A model generated the notes under the pieces. It did no database searches and was not told where the DNA came from. It saw nothing but the letters and a program-made list of their open reading frames with translations. A DNA stretch of 64,000 bases, from the NCBI GenBank assembly GCA_964489055.1, contig CAZAXF010000001.1, forward strand, positions 1 to 64,000, in the 5' to 3' direction. The stretch's first letter is position 1. Each line of letters begins with the position of its first letter. This document shows, in pieces, positions 1 through 9,273 of this stretch. The stretch comes from 66-474 sp964489055 (GTDB taxonomy: Bacteria; Pseudomonadota; Gammaproteobacteria; Xanthomonadales; Rhodanobacteraceae). A program made the translations under genes and the position numbers.

Positions 1-655
1 CGTAGGCGAGCGAGCCGACACCGCTCCAGATGTGCACCATGCGCGTGAACGGCGAGACCAGGAAGATGGTGAAGCCGAGCAGGATGTGGATCTGGTAGAC
101 CCAGGGCGTACCCTGCAGGATCTGCGCATTGTTGCCGTGGAACAGCACCACGCCCTGCACATAGGCCACCAGGCGTTCGAACATCGCGCCGTCCATGTGC
201 TGGGCCGAGAGCGGCACCGTGGCGATGCCGAGCGCGAGCTGCAGCCACAGCATCACGATGATGGTGATGTCCCACTTGCGGCTGTTGCCGCGCACGCGCC
301 GGAAGGCAAGGCGGCGATGGATCAGCACGGTTGCGCCGATCAGCGCGATCACCCCTGCAATGCCGCCCACCACCATCGCCAGCAACTGGTGGTAGGTCGG
401 ACTCATCAGCGCCATCACCAGCGGCTCGGGCATCAGGAAGCCGACGAAGTGGCCCAGGATCACGATCAGCACGCCGTAGTGGAACAGGTTGGAGCCAAGC
501 CGCAATTGCTGCTTGCGCAGCATCTGCGAGGAATCACTCTTCCACGAATACGGTTCACGGTCGAAGCGGACCAGGCTGCCGAGAAACAGGATGGCGAGGC
601 AGATGTAGGGGTAGATGCCGAACAGGAAGAAATTGAGTTGGCTGGGCAGGGTCAT
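1..655 (-). CDS. narI: Respiratory nitrate reductase gamma subunit NarI (3' end cut by window)
   Basis: NarI is the inner-membrane cytochrome b subunit that oxidises quinol and passes electrons to NarH. About 218 codons are visible, close to the usual length of about 225, so only the last residues are missing. The protein begins MTLPSQLNFFLFGIYPY and has several hydrophobic helices. Haem-ligand histidines are visible near residues 59 (NLFHYGVL) and 69 (LGHFVGF), with further histidines near the C-terminus in VYQIHILL and RMVHIWSG. It is the last gene of narKGHJI, 19 bp after narJ. The family assignment is secure from the motifs and the operon. Confidence 0.95.
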   Translation of the reverse strand, partial: MTLPSQLNFFLFGIYPYICLAILFLGSLVRFDREPYSWKSDSSQMLRKQQLRLGSNLFHYGVLIVILGHFVGFLMPEPLVMALMSPTYHQLLAMVVGGIAGVIALIGATVLIHRRLAFRRVRGNSRKWDITIIVMLWLQLALGIATVPLSAQHMDGAMFERLVAYVQGVVLFHGNNAQILQGTPWVYQIHILLGFTIFLVSPFTRMVHIWSGVGSLAY

Positions 656-674
656 GGTGGCATCTCCGGATGGA

Positions 675-1316
675 TCAGCGAACGGGTTGCTCGGGCGTGA
701 CGGCGGGGTTGGGTTCGGGTGGCGCGAAGGCGGGCTTTTCTTCCCAGGCATCGTCGAGGTCTTCGGCGGGCGGCACCGGCGCATGGGCGTCGAGGCCCTT
801 TTCGCCGCCGAGCGCGAGCAGGGCGGCCATCACGCTTGCGTAGCGGCTTTCCTTTTTCAGCAGCGTGTTGCCGAGCTGGCGCAGGATGTGCGCCGTCTCG
901 CCGATGGTGTCGCGCACTTCGTCGCGGTCGCAGCACGATAGATATTCCAGCAGCAGCGGCAGGTGGTCGGGCAGTTCGTCGACGACCGGCTCCAGGCCGG
1001 CATCGAGGTAGCGCTGCTTGAGTTCCAGCATCGCCGGACCGCGCTGGCGGCCGTCGCCGTGCACGTGTTCGAACAGGTTCAGGGAGGTGCGCTTGCCGCG
1101 GTCGAACAGATCCACGTAGCGGCCTTCGGCGTCCAGCGGCTCGCGTCCGGCGATCTCGTCGGCGAGCGCGATGAGATCCTGCCGGTGGCGCGCATCGAGT
1201 GCGCGGGCGTCCTTGATCGCCTCGGTGATTTCCGGCAACGCCGCGCGCATTTCGGCGTCCGGGTAGGCGAGCAGGGCGGAAAGCGCTCGCAGCAGCAGGG
1301 AAGGGTCGCGGGTCAT
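675..1316 (-). CDS. narJ: Nitrate reductase molybdenum cofactor assembly chaperone NarJ
   Basis: NarJ is the cytoplasmic chaperone that binds NarG and holds the enzyme until the molybdenum cofactor is inserted and the complex docks on NarI. The 213-residue product starts MTRDPSLLLRALSALLAYPD, the typical N-terminal helix of the TorD/NarJ superfamily. The core is alpha-helical and the C-terminal 40 residues are rich in proline and glutamate. Length fits the family (200-240). It lies between narH and narI, but a 190-bp gap carrying a palindromic repeat separates it from narH. NarJ translation therefore cannot be coupled to narH as it is in compact operons. Confidence 0.95.
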   Translation of the reverse strand: MTRDPSLLLRALSALLAYPDAEMRAALPEITEAIKDARALDARHRQDLIALADEIAGREPLDAEGRYVDLFDRGKRTSLNLFEHVHGDGRQRGPAMLELKQRYLDAGLEPVVDELPDHLPLLLEYLSCCDRDEVRDTIGETAHILRQLGNTLLKKESRYASVMAALLALGGEKGLDAHAPVPPAEDLDDAWEEKPAFAPPEPNPAVTPEQPVR

Positions 1317-1357
1317 TGGAATTTGCCCGGGGATCGGATGTCGGTCGCCAACACTTC

Positions 1358-1478
1358 GTCATTCCGGGGCTGCCCGCGTGGCACGCGGGCGGGACCCGGA
1401 ATCCACTCGTCAAGCCGCGGGGACTTCCTGGATTCCGGGTTCCAGCGCCGACAAGGCCGGCGCTGGCCCCGGAATGAC
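1358..1478. repeat. Palindromic intergenic element between narH and narJ
   Basis: The narH-narJ gap is filled by an element that opens with GTCATTCCGGGGCTGCC and closes with CCCCGGAATGAC, its inverted complement. Internal CCGGAATCCA and TGGATTCCGGG boxes are also mutually inverted. The opening box recurs at 19481 and 19803. The element is non-coding and looks like a dispersed miniature palindrome carried inside the nar transcript, where it would fold into a strong hairpin. Confidence 0.8.
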
Positions 1479-1506
1479 CACTGGGTGATGGTCGGGCGAG
1501 GCGCCG

Positions 1507-3048
1507 TCATGCGTGGTCGTCCATGTCGCGGATGGGGACGATCTTGCGGCGGCCCATCTTGCCGCCGAACAGGCCGGCCTTGGCGTCGATGCCGTCGCAG
1601 CCGTTGCCGAAGGTGAAGCCGCAGCCGCCACGCAGCTGGTAGGCGTTTTCGGCCTCCTCGCGGTGGGCGGTCGGGATCACGTAGCGGTCTTCGTAGTTGG
1701 CGATCGCGAGGTAGCGGTGCATGTCTTCGGCGGTGTCGGCGTCCAGGCCGACGCTGGAAAGCAGCGCCGGGTCGGGCTCGTTGCCGAGCTGCATGCCGCG
1801 GAACCACGCGCGCATGGCCATCATGCGTTCCAGCGCGCTGACGATCGGCGGCTCGTTGCCGGCGGTCAAAAGGTTCGCGAGGTAGCGCACCGGGATCCGC
1901 AAGGAGCTGACATCCGGCAAACCGTTGGTGGAGCTTTCGATGTTGCCGGAGTTGGCGTGCGCGGAAATCGGCGAGAGCGGCGGCACGTACCACACCATCG
2001 GCAAGGTGCGGTACTCGGGATGCAGCGGGAAGGCGATCTTCCAGTCCACCGCCATCTTGTAGGCGGGTGATTTTCCTGCCGCTTCGATCCATTCCGCGGG
2101 AATGCCGTCGGCCAGCGCCTGGCGCTGGATTTCCGGATCGGAGGGATCGAGAAAGATGTCCAGTTGTGCCTGGTAGAGGTCGTGCGGATTTTCGGTGGAG
2201 GCGGCTTCCTCGATGCGGTCGGCGTCATACAGCAGCACGCCGAGGTAGCGGATGCGCCCCACGCAGGTTTCCGAACACACCGTGGGCAGGCCGGCCTCGA
2301 TGCGCGGATAGCAGAAGGTGCACTTCTCGGCCTTGCCCGAGACCCAGTTGTAGTAGATCTTCTTGTACGGGCAGCCGGACACGCACATGCGCCAGCCGCG
2401 GCACTTGTCCTGGTCGATCAGGACGATGCCGTCTTCCTCGCGCTTGTAGATCGAGCCGGAAGGGCACGAGGCCACGCAGGTCGGGTTGAGGCAGTGCTCG
2501 CACAGGCGCGGCAGGTACATCATGAAGGTGTTTTCGAACTGCCCGTAGATGTCCTTTTGCACGGCCTCGAAGTTGTAGTCCTTGCTGCGCTTGTCGAACT
2601 CGCCGCCGAGGATCTCCTCCCAGTTCGGGCCCCATTCGACCTTGTCCATGGTGCGCCCGGAAACCAGCGAGATCGGCCGCGCGACCGGCGCGGTGGGCAG
2701 CTCCGGCGCGGTCTGCAGGTTCTCGTAGTCGAACGAGAACGGCTCGTAGTAGTCGTCGATTTCCGGCAGGTGCGGATTGGCGAAGATCTTGGCCAGCACC
2801 GCCCAGCGCCCGCCCTGCTTGGGCACCAGCTTGCCGTTGGCCTTGCGTTCCCAGCCGCCCTTCCAGCGTTCCTGGTTCTCCCAGTCCTTGGGATAGCCGA
2901 TGCCGGGCTTGGTCTCGACGTTGTTGAACCAGGCGTATTCCATGCCCTTGCGCGAGGTCCACACGTTCTTGCAGGTGACCGAACAGGTGTGGCACCCGAT
3001 GCACTTGTCGAGGTTCAGCACCATCGCGATTTGTGCGCGGATTTTCAT
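1507..3048 (-). CDS. narH: Respiratory nitrate reductase beta subunit NarH
   Basis: NarH carries the iron-sulfur clusters that relay electrons from NarI to NarG on the cytoplasmic face of the membrane. It is 513 residues long. Cysteine motifs are visible in order: CIGCHTCSVTCKNVW near the N-terminus, then CEHCLNPTCVASCP, then CRGWRMCVSGCP, where tryptophan replaces one cysteine as in the 3Fe-4S-containing family, then CTFCYPRIEAGLPTVC. The start ATG at 3048 overlaps the narG stop by 4 bp (ATGA), which implies translational coupling. The same frame stays open far upstream inside narG, but homology starts at MKIRAQIAMVLNLDKC. Confidence 0.97.
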   Translation of the reverse strand: MKIRAQIAMVLNLDKCIGCHTCSVTCKNVWTSRKGMEYAWFNNVETKPGIGYPKDWENQERWKGGWERKANGKLVPKQGGRWAVLAKIFANPHLPEIDDYYEPFSFDYENLQTAPELPTAPVARPISLVSGRTMDKVEWGPNWEEILGGEFDKRSKDYNFEAVQKDIYGQFENTFMMYLPRLCEHCLNPTCVASCPSGSIYKREEDGIVLIDQDKCRGWRMCVSGCPYKKIYYNWVSGKAEKCTFCYPRIEAGLPTVCSETCVGRIRYLGVLLYDADRIEEAASTENPHDLYQAQLDIFLDPSDPEIQRQALADGIPAEWIEAAGKSPAYKMAVDWKIAFPLHPEYRTLPMVWYVPPLSPISAHANSGNIESSTNGLPDVSSLRIPVRYLANLLTAGNEPPIVSALERMMAMRAWFRGMQLGNEPDPALLSSVGLDADTAEDMHRYLAIANYEDRYVIPTAHREEAENAYQLRGGCGFTFGNGCDGIDAKAGLFGGKMGRRKIVPIRDMDDHA

Positions 3049-6000
3049 ACCGGGGATCCTTCGTTTTCTGTGACTTTTCTGGCCCCTACCAGCCTGGTGT
3101 CGAGTTCTTCCTCGCGCGCGGCGCGCTGCACGCGATCCATCCAGTCCACCTTGGCCAGCTTGCGCATGATCACGAACGAGTCGCGGTTGGCGCCGGTGGT
3201 GCCGTAGTAGTTGAGCCCGTAGGAGAGTTGCGCGTAGCCGCCGACCATGTGGGTGGGCTTGACCACGGTGCGGGTGACCGAGTTGTGGATGCCGCCGCGC
3301 TGGCCGGTGACCTGCGAGCCGGGCACGTTCACGATCTTCTCCTGCGCGTGGTACATCAGGCACATGCCTTCCTTGACCCGCTGGCTGACCACGGCGCGCG
3401 CGGTCAGCGCGCCGTTGGCGTTGAACATCTCGATCCAGTCGTTGTCGACGATGCCGGCCTTCTTCGCGTCGATTTCCGAAATCCACACGATCGGGCCGCC
3501 GCGCGAGAGCGTCAGCATGATCAGGTTGTCGGTGTAGGTTGAATGGATGCCCCACTTCTGGTGCGGGGTGATGAAGTTCAGCACCACTTCCGGGTGCCCG
3601 TTGTCCTTCCTGCCCAGCATCTTGTCGGTGGCGTTGAGGTCCACCGGCGGGCGGTACAGCGCGAAGCCTTCGCCGAAGTCGCGCATCCAGGCGTGGTCCT
3701 GGTAGAACTGCTGACGGCCGGTGAGGGTGCGCCAGGGAATCAGTTCGTTGACGTTGGTCCAGCCCGCGTTGTAGCTGACGTGCTCGCTCTCGATGCCCGA
3801 CCAGGTGGGCGAGGAGATGATCTTGCGCGGCTGCGCCTGGATGTCGCGATAGCGGATCTTCTCGTCCTCGCGCGGCACCGCCAGGTGGGTGTGGTCGCGG
3901 CCGGTGATCTTCGAGAGCGCCGCCCAGGCCTTCACCGCCACCTCGCCGTTGGTTTCCGGCGCGAGGTACATGATGGTTTCGCAGGCGTCGATGTCGCTTG
4001 CGATGCGCGGTCGGCCCTTGCTCGGCCCGTCGGCCACGGTGTAGTTGAGCGCGGCCAGGCCCTTGACCTCGTCCATGGTGTTCCAGCCGATGCCCTTGCC
4101 TCCGTTGCCGAGCTTGTCCATCAGCGGGCCCAGCGAAGTGAAGCGTGCGTAGGTCGCCGGGTAATCGCGCTCGACCGTGACGATGCTGGGCGCGGTGACG
4201 CCCGGGATCAGCTCGCACTCGCCCTTCTTCCAGTCGGCGACGTCGAAGGGCTGCGCGATCTCGGCCGGCGTGTCGTGCTGGATCGGGACCAGCACGACAT
4301 CCTTTTCGACACCCAGCACGCCTTCGGACAGCTCCGAGAACTTCTTCGCGATCGCCTTGAAGATCTCCCAGTCGCTCTTCGACTCGAACACCGGGTCCAC
4401 CGCCGCCGAGAGCGGATGGATGAACGGATGCATGTCGGTGGTGTTGAGGTCGTTCTTCTCGTACCAGGATGCCGTCGGCAGCACCACGTCCGAATACAGG
4501 CACGAGGTGGACATGCGGAAATCCAGCGTCACCACGAGGTCGAGCTTGCCTTCGGGCGCCGGGTCGCGCCACTCGACTTCCTCCGGCTTGACGCCGCCGT
4601 CCTCGCCGAGGTCCTTGCCCTGCAACCCGCAGCGGGTGCCGAGGAAGTGCTTGAGGAAGTACTCGTGGCCCTTGCCCGAGGAGCCGAACAGGTTGGAGCG
4701 CCAGATGAACATGTTGCGCGGGAAGTTCACCGGATTGTCCGGGTCTTCGCAGGCCATCCTGATGTCGCCGGATTTCAGGCCCTCCACGACGTAGTCCTTC
4801 GCGTCCTTGCCCGCGGCCGCGGCGTCGCGCGTGATGTCCAGCGGATTCCTGTCCAGCTGCGGCGCGGACGGCAGCCAGCCCATGCGCTCGGCGCGCACGT
4901 TGCAGTCGATCAGGGTCTTGCCGTAGAGCGTGGCGTCGGCCAGTGGCGAGAGCTGCCCCGCGGTTTCCAGCGTTTCATAGCGCCACTGGTCCGAATGCGC
5001 GTAGAAGAAGGAGGTGCCGCACATGTGCCGGGGCGGGCGCATCCAGTCCAGCGCGAAGGCGAGCACGGTCCAGCCGGTCTGCGGGCGCAGCTTTTCCTGG
5101 CCGACGTAATGCGACCAGCCGCCGCCGGAGACGCCCACGGTGCCGCACAGCATCAGGAAGTTGATGATGCTGCGGTAGTTCATGTCCTGGTGGTACCAGT
5201 GGTTCATGCCGGCGCCGATGATCACCATCGAACGGCCGCGGGTCTTCTCGGCGTTGTGGGCGAAACCGCGCGCGACCTCGATCACGTGCGCGGCGGGCGT
5301 GCCGGTGATCGATTCCTGCCATGCCGGCGTGTAGGCGATGTTGTCCTCGTAGGACTGCGCGCATTCGCCGCCGAGACCGCGGTCGAGCCCGTAGTGCGCG
5401 CAAAGGAGATCGAACGTGGTGGCGACCATGGTGTCGCCATGGCGCGTCGCAACCTTGCGCACCGGCACCTTGCGCACCAGCACGCCGCCGGCGCCCTGAT
5501 CGTTGGCGGTGAAGTGCGGGTTGGCGACGCCGCCGAAGTAGGGGAAGGCGACGTCGGCGGCCTCGTCGCGGCGCTCGATCTGGGTCAGTTGCAGTTCGAT
5601 CTCGCGCCCGTCGGCGGTCTTCTGCTCGAGGTTCCACTTGCCGTGGTCCGGGCTGTCCTTGCCGGGCCAGCGGAAGCCGATCGAGCCGGTCGGCACCACG
5701 GGTCGGCCGTCCTTGTCGAAGCCCACGGTCTTCCAGTCTGCATGGCCGGGCGAGCCGAGGTCGCCATCGAAGTCGCTGGCGCGGAGATACCGGTCCGGCA
5801 CCCAGCGTTCGCCATCGCGGCGCAGCGTCACCAGCAGCGGCAGGTCGGTGTAGCGGCGGCAGTAGTCCTGGAAGTACTCGACCTGGCGGTCGATGAAGAA
5901 TTCCTTGAGGATCACGTGGCCCATCGCCATCGCCACGGCCGCGTCGGTGCCCTGCTTGGGGTGCAGCCAGGTGTCCGAGAGCTTGGCGACCTCGGAATAG

Positions 6001-6845
6001 TCCGGCGTCACCGCGACGACCTGGGTGCCGTTGTAGCGCGCCTCGACGAAGAAGTGTGCATCAGGCGTGCGCGTCTGCGGCACGTTCGAGCCCCAGGCGA
6101 TGAGGTAGGCCGAGTTGTACCAGTCGGCCGATTCGGGCACGTCGGTCTGCTCGCCCCAGGTCTGCGGGCTGGACGGCGGCAGGTCGCAGTACCAGTCGTA
6201 GAACGAGAGCATCGCGCCACCGATCAGGCTGACGTAGCGCGAACCGGAGGCGAACGACACCATCGACATTGCCGGGATCGGCGAGAAGCCGACCACGCGG
6301 TCCGGGCCGTGTTTCCGGATCGTGTACACGTTGGCGGCGGCGACGATTTCCAGCACCTCGTCCCATTTGGCGCGCACGAATCCGCCGAGCCCGCGCGCCG
6401 CCTTGTAGTCGTGTTTCTGCGGATCGTCCATCAGCGAGGCCCAGGCCTCGACCGGCTGCAGCGTCTTGCGCGCCGCGCGCCAGCGCTTCAACAGCCGGCC
6501 GCGCACCATCGGGTACTTCAGCCGGTTGGCGCTGTACAGGTACCAGGAATACGAAGCGCCGCGCGAGCAGCCGCGCGGTTCGTGGTTGGGCATGTCCGGG
6601 CGGGTGCGCGGATAGTCGGTCTGCTGGGTTTCCCAGGTCACCACGCCCTGCTTGACGTGGATGCGCCAGCTGCAGCCGCCGGTGCAGTTCACGCCGTGGG
6701 TCGAGCGCACCACCTTGTCATGGGCCCAGCGGTTGCGGTAGCCGTCTTCCCACTGGCGCGCCTCGGTGCGCATTTCGCCCCAGCCGCCCGAAAACGGTTC
6801 GCGTGGACGCTTGAAGTAACGGAGACGTTCGAGAAACTGGCCCAT
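3045..6845 (-). CDS. narG: Respiratory nitrate reductase alpha subunit NarG
   Basis: NarG is the catalytic subunit that reduces nitrate to nitrite at a bis-MGD molybdenum centre in the cytoplasm. The 1266 residues match the usual length of about 1250. The N-terminal FS0 cluster ligands are visible as H50, C54 and C58 (HGVNCTGGCSW) with C93 (RGCSRGAS). The molybdenum-ligand aspartate is expected in WGEQTDVPES, around D235. There is no twin-arginine signal, as expected for the cytoplasmic-facing Nar type and unlike periplasmic Nap. It follows narK by 10 bp and overlaps narH by 4 bp. Confidence 0.98.
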   Translation of the reverse strand: MGQFLERLRYFKRPREPFSGGWGEMRTEARQWEDGYRNRWAHDKVVRSTHGVNCTGGCSWRIHVKQGVVTWETQQTDYPRTRPDMPNHEPRGCSRGASYSWYLYSANRLKYPMVRGRLLKRWRAARKTLQPVEAWASLMDDPQKHDYKAARGLGGFVRAKWDEVLEIVAAANVYTIRKHGPDRVVGFSPIPAMSMVSFASGSRYVSLIGGAMLSFYDWYCDLPPSSPQTWGEQTDVPESADWYNSAYLIAWGSNVPQTRTPDAHFFVEARYNGTQVVAVTPDYSEVAKLSDTWLHPKQGTDAAVAMAMGHVILKEFFIDRQVEYFQDYCRRYTDLPLLVTLRRDGERWVPDRYLRASDFDGDLGSPGHADWKTVGFDKDGRPVVPTGSIGFRWPGKDSPDHGKWNLEQKTADGREIELQLTQIERRDEAADVAFPYFGGVANPHFTANDQGAGGVLVRKVPVRKVATRHGDTMVATTFDLLCAHYGLDRGLGGECAQSYEDNIAYTPAWQESITGTPAAHVIEVARGFAHNAEKTRGRSMVIIGAGMNHWYHQDMNYRSIINFLMLCGTVGVSGGGWSHYVGQEKLRPQTGWTVLAFALDWMRPPRHMCGTSFFYAHSDQWRYETLETAGQLSPLADATLYGKTLIDCNVRAERMGWLPSAPQLDRNPLDITRDAAAAGKDAKDYVVEGLKSGDIRMACEDPDNPVNFPRNMFIWRSNLFGSSGKGHEYFLKHFLGTRCGLQGKDLGEDGGVKPEEVEWRDPAPEGKLDLVVTLDFRMSTSCLYSDVVLPTASWYEKNDLNTTDMHPFIHPLSAAVDPVFESKSDWEIFKAIAKKFSELSEGVLGVEKDVVLVPIQHDTPAEIAQPFDVADWKKGECELIPGVTAPSIVTVERDYPATYARFTSLGPLMDKLGNGGKGIGWNTMDEVKGLAALNYTVADGPSKGRPRIASDIDACETIMYLAPETNGEVAVKAWAALSKITGRDHTHLAVPREDEKIRYRDIQAQPRKIISSPTWSGIESEHVSYNAGWTNVNELIPWRTLTGRQQFYQDHAWMRDFGEGFALYRPPVDLNATDKMLGRKDNGHPEVVLNFITPHQKWGIHSTYTDNLIMLTLSRGGPIVWISEIDAKKAGIVDNDWIEMFNANGALTARAVVSQRVKEGMCLMYHAQEKIVNVPGSQVTGQRGGIHNSVTRTVVKPTHMVGGYAQLSYGLNYYGTTGANRDSFVIMRKLAKVDWMDRVQRAAREEELDTRLVGARKVTENEGSPV

Positions 6846-6855
6846 GGCGGTATTC

Positions 6856-8121
6856 CTATGGTGATGCGTTGTCGAGTGCGGGGGTGCTCGCCGGTTCCTC
6901 GCGGCCGTGGAAGTCCACGCGCTTGACCTCGGTGAAGTAGATCAGGATCAGCGACACCCAGACGATGCCGTACAGCAGCATGAAGGCGCTGGAGCGGATG
7001 CCGAGGAAGTCCAGGATCACGCCCCACAGGATCGGCAGCAGGAAGCCGCCAAGGCCGCCGGCAAGGCCGACGATGCCGGTGACGACGCCGAGGTTGTCGG
7101 CGAAGTCGTCGCCGAGGTACTTGAAGGTGGAAGCCATGCCGAACGCCAGCGCCACGCCGAGCGCGAACAGCAGCGGCACGAACAGCCACAGCGGCACGCC
7201 GATGCCGAAGGCCGCCGGGCCACGGATGGTGTGCACGATGAGTTCGGTCTGCGGATATGAGAGCAGGAACAGCACGATCCACGCCAGCCACAGCACCCAC
7301 CAGGTGGTGGCGTGCGCGCCGAACCTGTCGGACAACGCGCCGCCCAGTGCGCGCAGCACGCCCGCCGGCAGCGAGAATGCGGCCGCCAGCGCGGCGGCGG
7401 CGGCAATCGCAACGCCGTATTCGCCGATGAAGTACTGCGGCATCCAAAGCGACAGCGCGGTGAAGCCGCCGAAGGTCAGTGAGTAGTACTGGCAGTATTT
7501 CCAAACGCGCGGGTCGCGCAGCACGCGCAGTTGCGCGCCGATGCCGGGGACCTTGCGGGTGCCACCGACGCCGGGGTCGGGTGCCGACAGCAGCCAGAAC
7601 AGCGCGGCGGTGACCAGCAACGCGATGGCGTACACGCGCGGCACCATCTGCCAGCCGTAGTGGTCGACGATCCATGGTGCCACGAACATGTTGAGCGCGG
7701 CACCGCTGGTGCCGGCGCCGAACACGCCCATCGCCAGGCCGCGCTTGTGCGCGGGGAAGAAGCGCGCAACATAGGGCGTGCCGACCGCGAACGAGGCGCC
7801 CACTGAGCCGAGGATCAGGCCGATCAGCAGGAACTGCCACAACTGGCTGGCCCAGGTCACCAGCCACACCGGAATCGCGCAGGCCAGGAGCAGCAGCGTC
7901 ATCACGATGCGCCCGCCGAAGCGGTCGGTCCATATGCCCAGCGGCAATCGCAGCGCCGCGCCGGAGAGCACCGGCGTCGCGGTCAGCAGGCCGAACTCGG
8001 TGGCGTTGAGGCCGAGTTCGCGTCGGATCGGAATGCCGATGACGCCGAACACCAGCCACACCGCAAAGCACACCACGAACGCGAACGTACTGACGCCCAG
8101 CACCCGCCATGCTTTGCCCAT
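6856..8121 (-). CDS. narK: NarK-family nitrate/nitrite MFS transporter
   Basis: This inner-membrane transporter of the major facilitator superfamily is expected to import nitrate for NarGHI or exchange it for nitrite. The 421-residue protein has about 12 hydrophobic segments. The loop motif GIWTDRFGGRIV after the second segment is the MFS G-x3-D-x2-G-x-R signature, and a glycine-rich nitrate-signature-like stretch (GAGTSGAALNMFVAPW) is present. Only one narK copy is seen here; some relatives carry two fused or tandem copies. It is the first gene of the nar operon. I found no convincing FNR or NarL box in the 168 bp upstream. Confidence 0.93.
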   Translation of the reverse strand: MGKAWRVLGVSTFAFVVCFAVWLVFGVIGIPIRRELGLNATEFGLLTATPVLSGAALRLPLGIWTDRFGGRIVMTLLLLACAIPVWLVTWASQLWQFLLIGLILGSVGASFAVGTPYVARFFPAHKRGLAMGVFGAGTSGAALNMFVAPWIVDHYGWQMVPRVYAIALLVTAALFWLLSAPDPGVGGTRKVPGIGAQLRVLRDPRVWKYCQYYSLTFGGFTALSLWMPQYFIGEYGVAIAAAAALAAAFSLPAGVLRALGGALSDRFGAHATTWWVLWLAWIVLFLLSYPQTELIVHTIRGPAAFGIGVPLWLFVPLLFALGVALAFGMASTFKYLGDDFADNLGVVTGIVGLAGGLGGFLLPILWGVILDFLGIRSSAFMLLYGIVWVSLILIYFTEVKRVDFHGREEPASTPALDNASP

Positions 8122-8289
8122 GAGAACAACCTCGGTACAAGGACCGTGAGGGTGCGGCGGCTGGCAGGCCCATTTGCTTGCACGAGTGCCGCCACGCCTG
8201 CGTCAAGCGAGCATAGCGACGTCGACGAAACAATGACAACCGGGACCAGAATCGTCCGGATTGAACAGGCGGGCGTTCCCGGTTTTCGG

Positions 8290-8781
8290 TCAGGAAGCGC
8301 GATTGTGCGCACGCAAGACGCGTTGCTTTTCAAGGTTCCACTCGCGCTTCTTCTCGGCCGCGCGCTTGTCGTGGGTCTGCTTGCCGCGCGCGATGCCGAT
8401 CTCGACCTTGGCGCGGTTCTTCTTCCAGTACATCGCCAGCGGGATCAGCGTGAGACCCTTGCGTTCGACCGCGCCGATCAGCTTGTCGATCTCGGCGCGG
8501 TGCAGCAGCAGCTTGCGGGTGCGACGCTCGTCGGCGACCACGTGCGTTGACGCCGAAAGCAACGGCGGGATCGAGGCGCCGAACAGGAACAGTTCGCCGC
8601 CCTTGACCAGCGCGTAGGCTTCGGTGAGGTTGATGCGGCCCGCGCGCAGGCTTTTCACCTCCCAGCCTTCCAGCGCAATGCCGGCCTCGAAGCGCTCGTC
8701 GATGTGGTATTCGTGGCGGGCGCGCCTGTTCAACGCGATGGTCGAGGATGGCTTGCCGCCCTTGTCTTTCTTGCTGGCCAT
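8290..8781 (-). CDS. smpB: SsrA-binding protein SmpB
   Basis: SmpB binds tmRNA and delivers it to stalled ribosomes for trans-translation. The 163-residue product starts MASKKDKGGKPSSTIALNRR. Family motifs are visible: EAGIALEGWEVKSLRAG, the RTRKLLLHRAEIDKL region, and a basic C-terminal tail (KKREWNLEKQRVLRAHNR) that enters the mRNA channel. The frame is open upstream, but the conserved start is at 8781. It is divergent from ratA with a 63-bp gap, the common smpB/ratA arrangement in gammaproteobacteria. The tmRNA gene is not in this window. Confidence 0.97.
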   Translation of the reverse strand: MASKKDKGGKPSSTIALNRRARHEYHIDERFEAGIALEGWEVKSLRAGRINLTEAYALVKGGELFLFGASIPPLLSASTHVVADERRTRKLLLHRAEIDKLIGAVERKGLTLIPLAMYWKKNRAKVEIGIARGKQTHDKRAAEKKREWNLEKQRVLRAHNRAS

Positions 8782-8844
8782 GGTCGGTACAATAGGGTGT
8801 TGTTTGTGGCGCGGCGCGGGGTCGCGCGATGGCAAGGAGTATTC

Positions 8845-9273
8845 GTGCAGATCCACCGTCAGGCGCTGGTTCGCTACACGCCGGAACAGATGTTCGACCT
8901 GGTCAACGACGTGGAAGCTTACCCGAGGCGCTTCCCATGGTGCCTGGGCGCCGAGGTCACCGAGCGCGATGAGCAGCACCTGGTGGCGCGGCTGCACCTG
9001 CGTTTTGCCGGCGTCACCCAGCAGTTTTCCACCCGCAACACCCTGGACCGGCCCAACAGCATCAGGATGCAGTTCGTGGACGGCCCGTTCGACTGGCTGC
9101 ACGGTGTGTGGTCGTTCACGCCGCTGGGTGACGATGGCTGCAAGGTCGCCCTGGACCTCGACTTCGAGGTCAGCAACAAGCTGACCGGGTTCGCCTTCGG
9201 GCTGGGCTTTCGCAAGCTCGCCGACCGCATGGTCGATGATTTCTGCGCCGAAGCCAAGCGCACCTATGGCTGA
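8845..9273 (+). CDS. ratA: RatA-family START-domain protein (ubiquinone-binding/ribosome-associated)
   Basis: This 142-residue SRPBCC (START-like) protein belongs to the RatA/Coq10 family. RatA was described in E. coli as blocking 70S assembly, while Coq10-like members bind ubiquinone; the exact role here is not decided by sequence. Conserved features are YTPEQMFDLVNDVEAYPRRFPWC and the C-terminal helix GFRKLADRMVDDFC. I chose the GTG at 8845 because AAGGAG lies 5 bp upstream and homology begins at the next codons. It overlaps rnfH by 8 bp, giving the conserved smpB-ratA-rnfH cluster. Confidence 0.9.
   Translation: MQIHRQALVRYTPEQMFDLVNDVEAYPRRFPWCLGAEVTERDEQHLVARLHLRFAGVTQQFSTRNTLDRPNSIRMQFVDGPFDWLHGVWSFTPLGDDGCKVALDLDFEVSNKLTGFAFGLGFRKLADRMVDDFCAEAKRTYG

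Noticed and set aside
3049..4572. In-frame extension of narH far into narG
   Set aside because: The frame lacks stops by chance; NarH homology and the ATGA overlap set the start at 3048.
3543..6926. A plus-strand open frame of 1127 codons opposite narG
   Set aside because: It is an antisense shadow of the high-GC narG codon pattern. It shows no family motif and its composition is Arg/Val/Ala-rich as expected for a shadow frame.
8122..8289. FNR or NarL site before narK
   Set aside because: Only half-matches such as TTGAC and CGTCAA were seen, not a full TTGAT-N4-ATCAA palindrome.
8782..8844. tmRNA gene next to smpB
   Set aside because: The 63-bp smpB-ratA gap is too short, and no tRNA-like ends or tag frame are visible around smpB.
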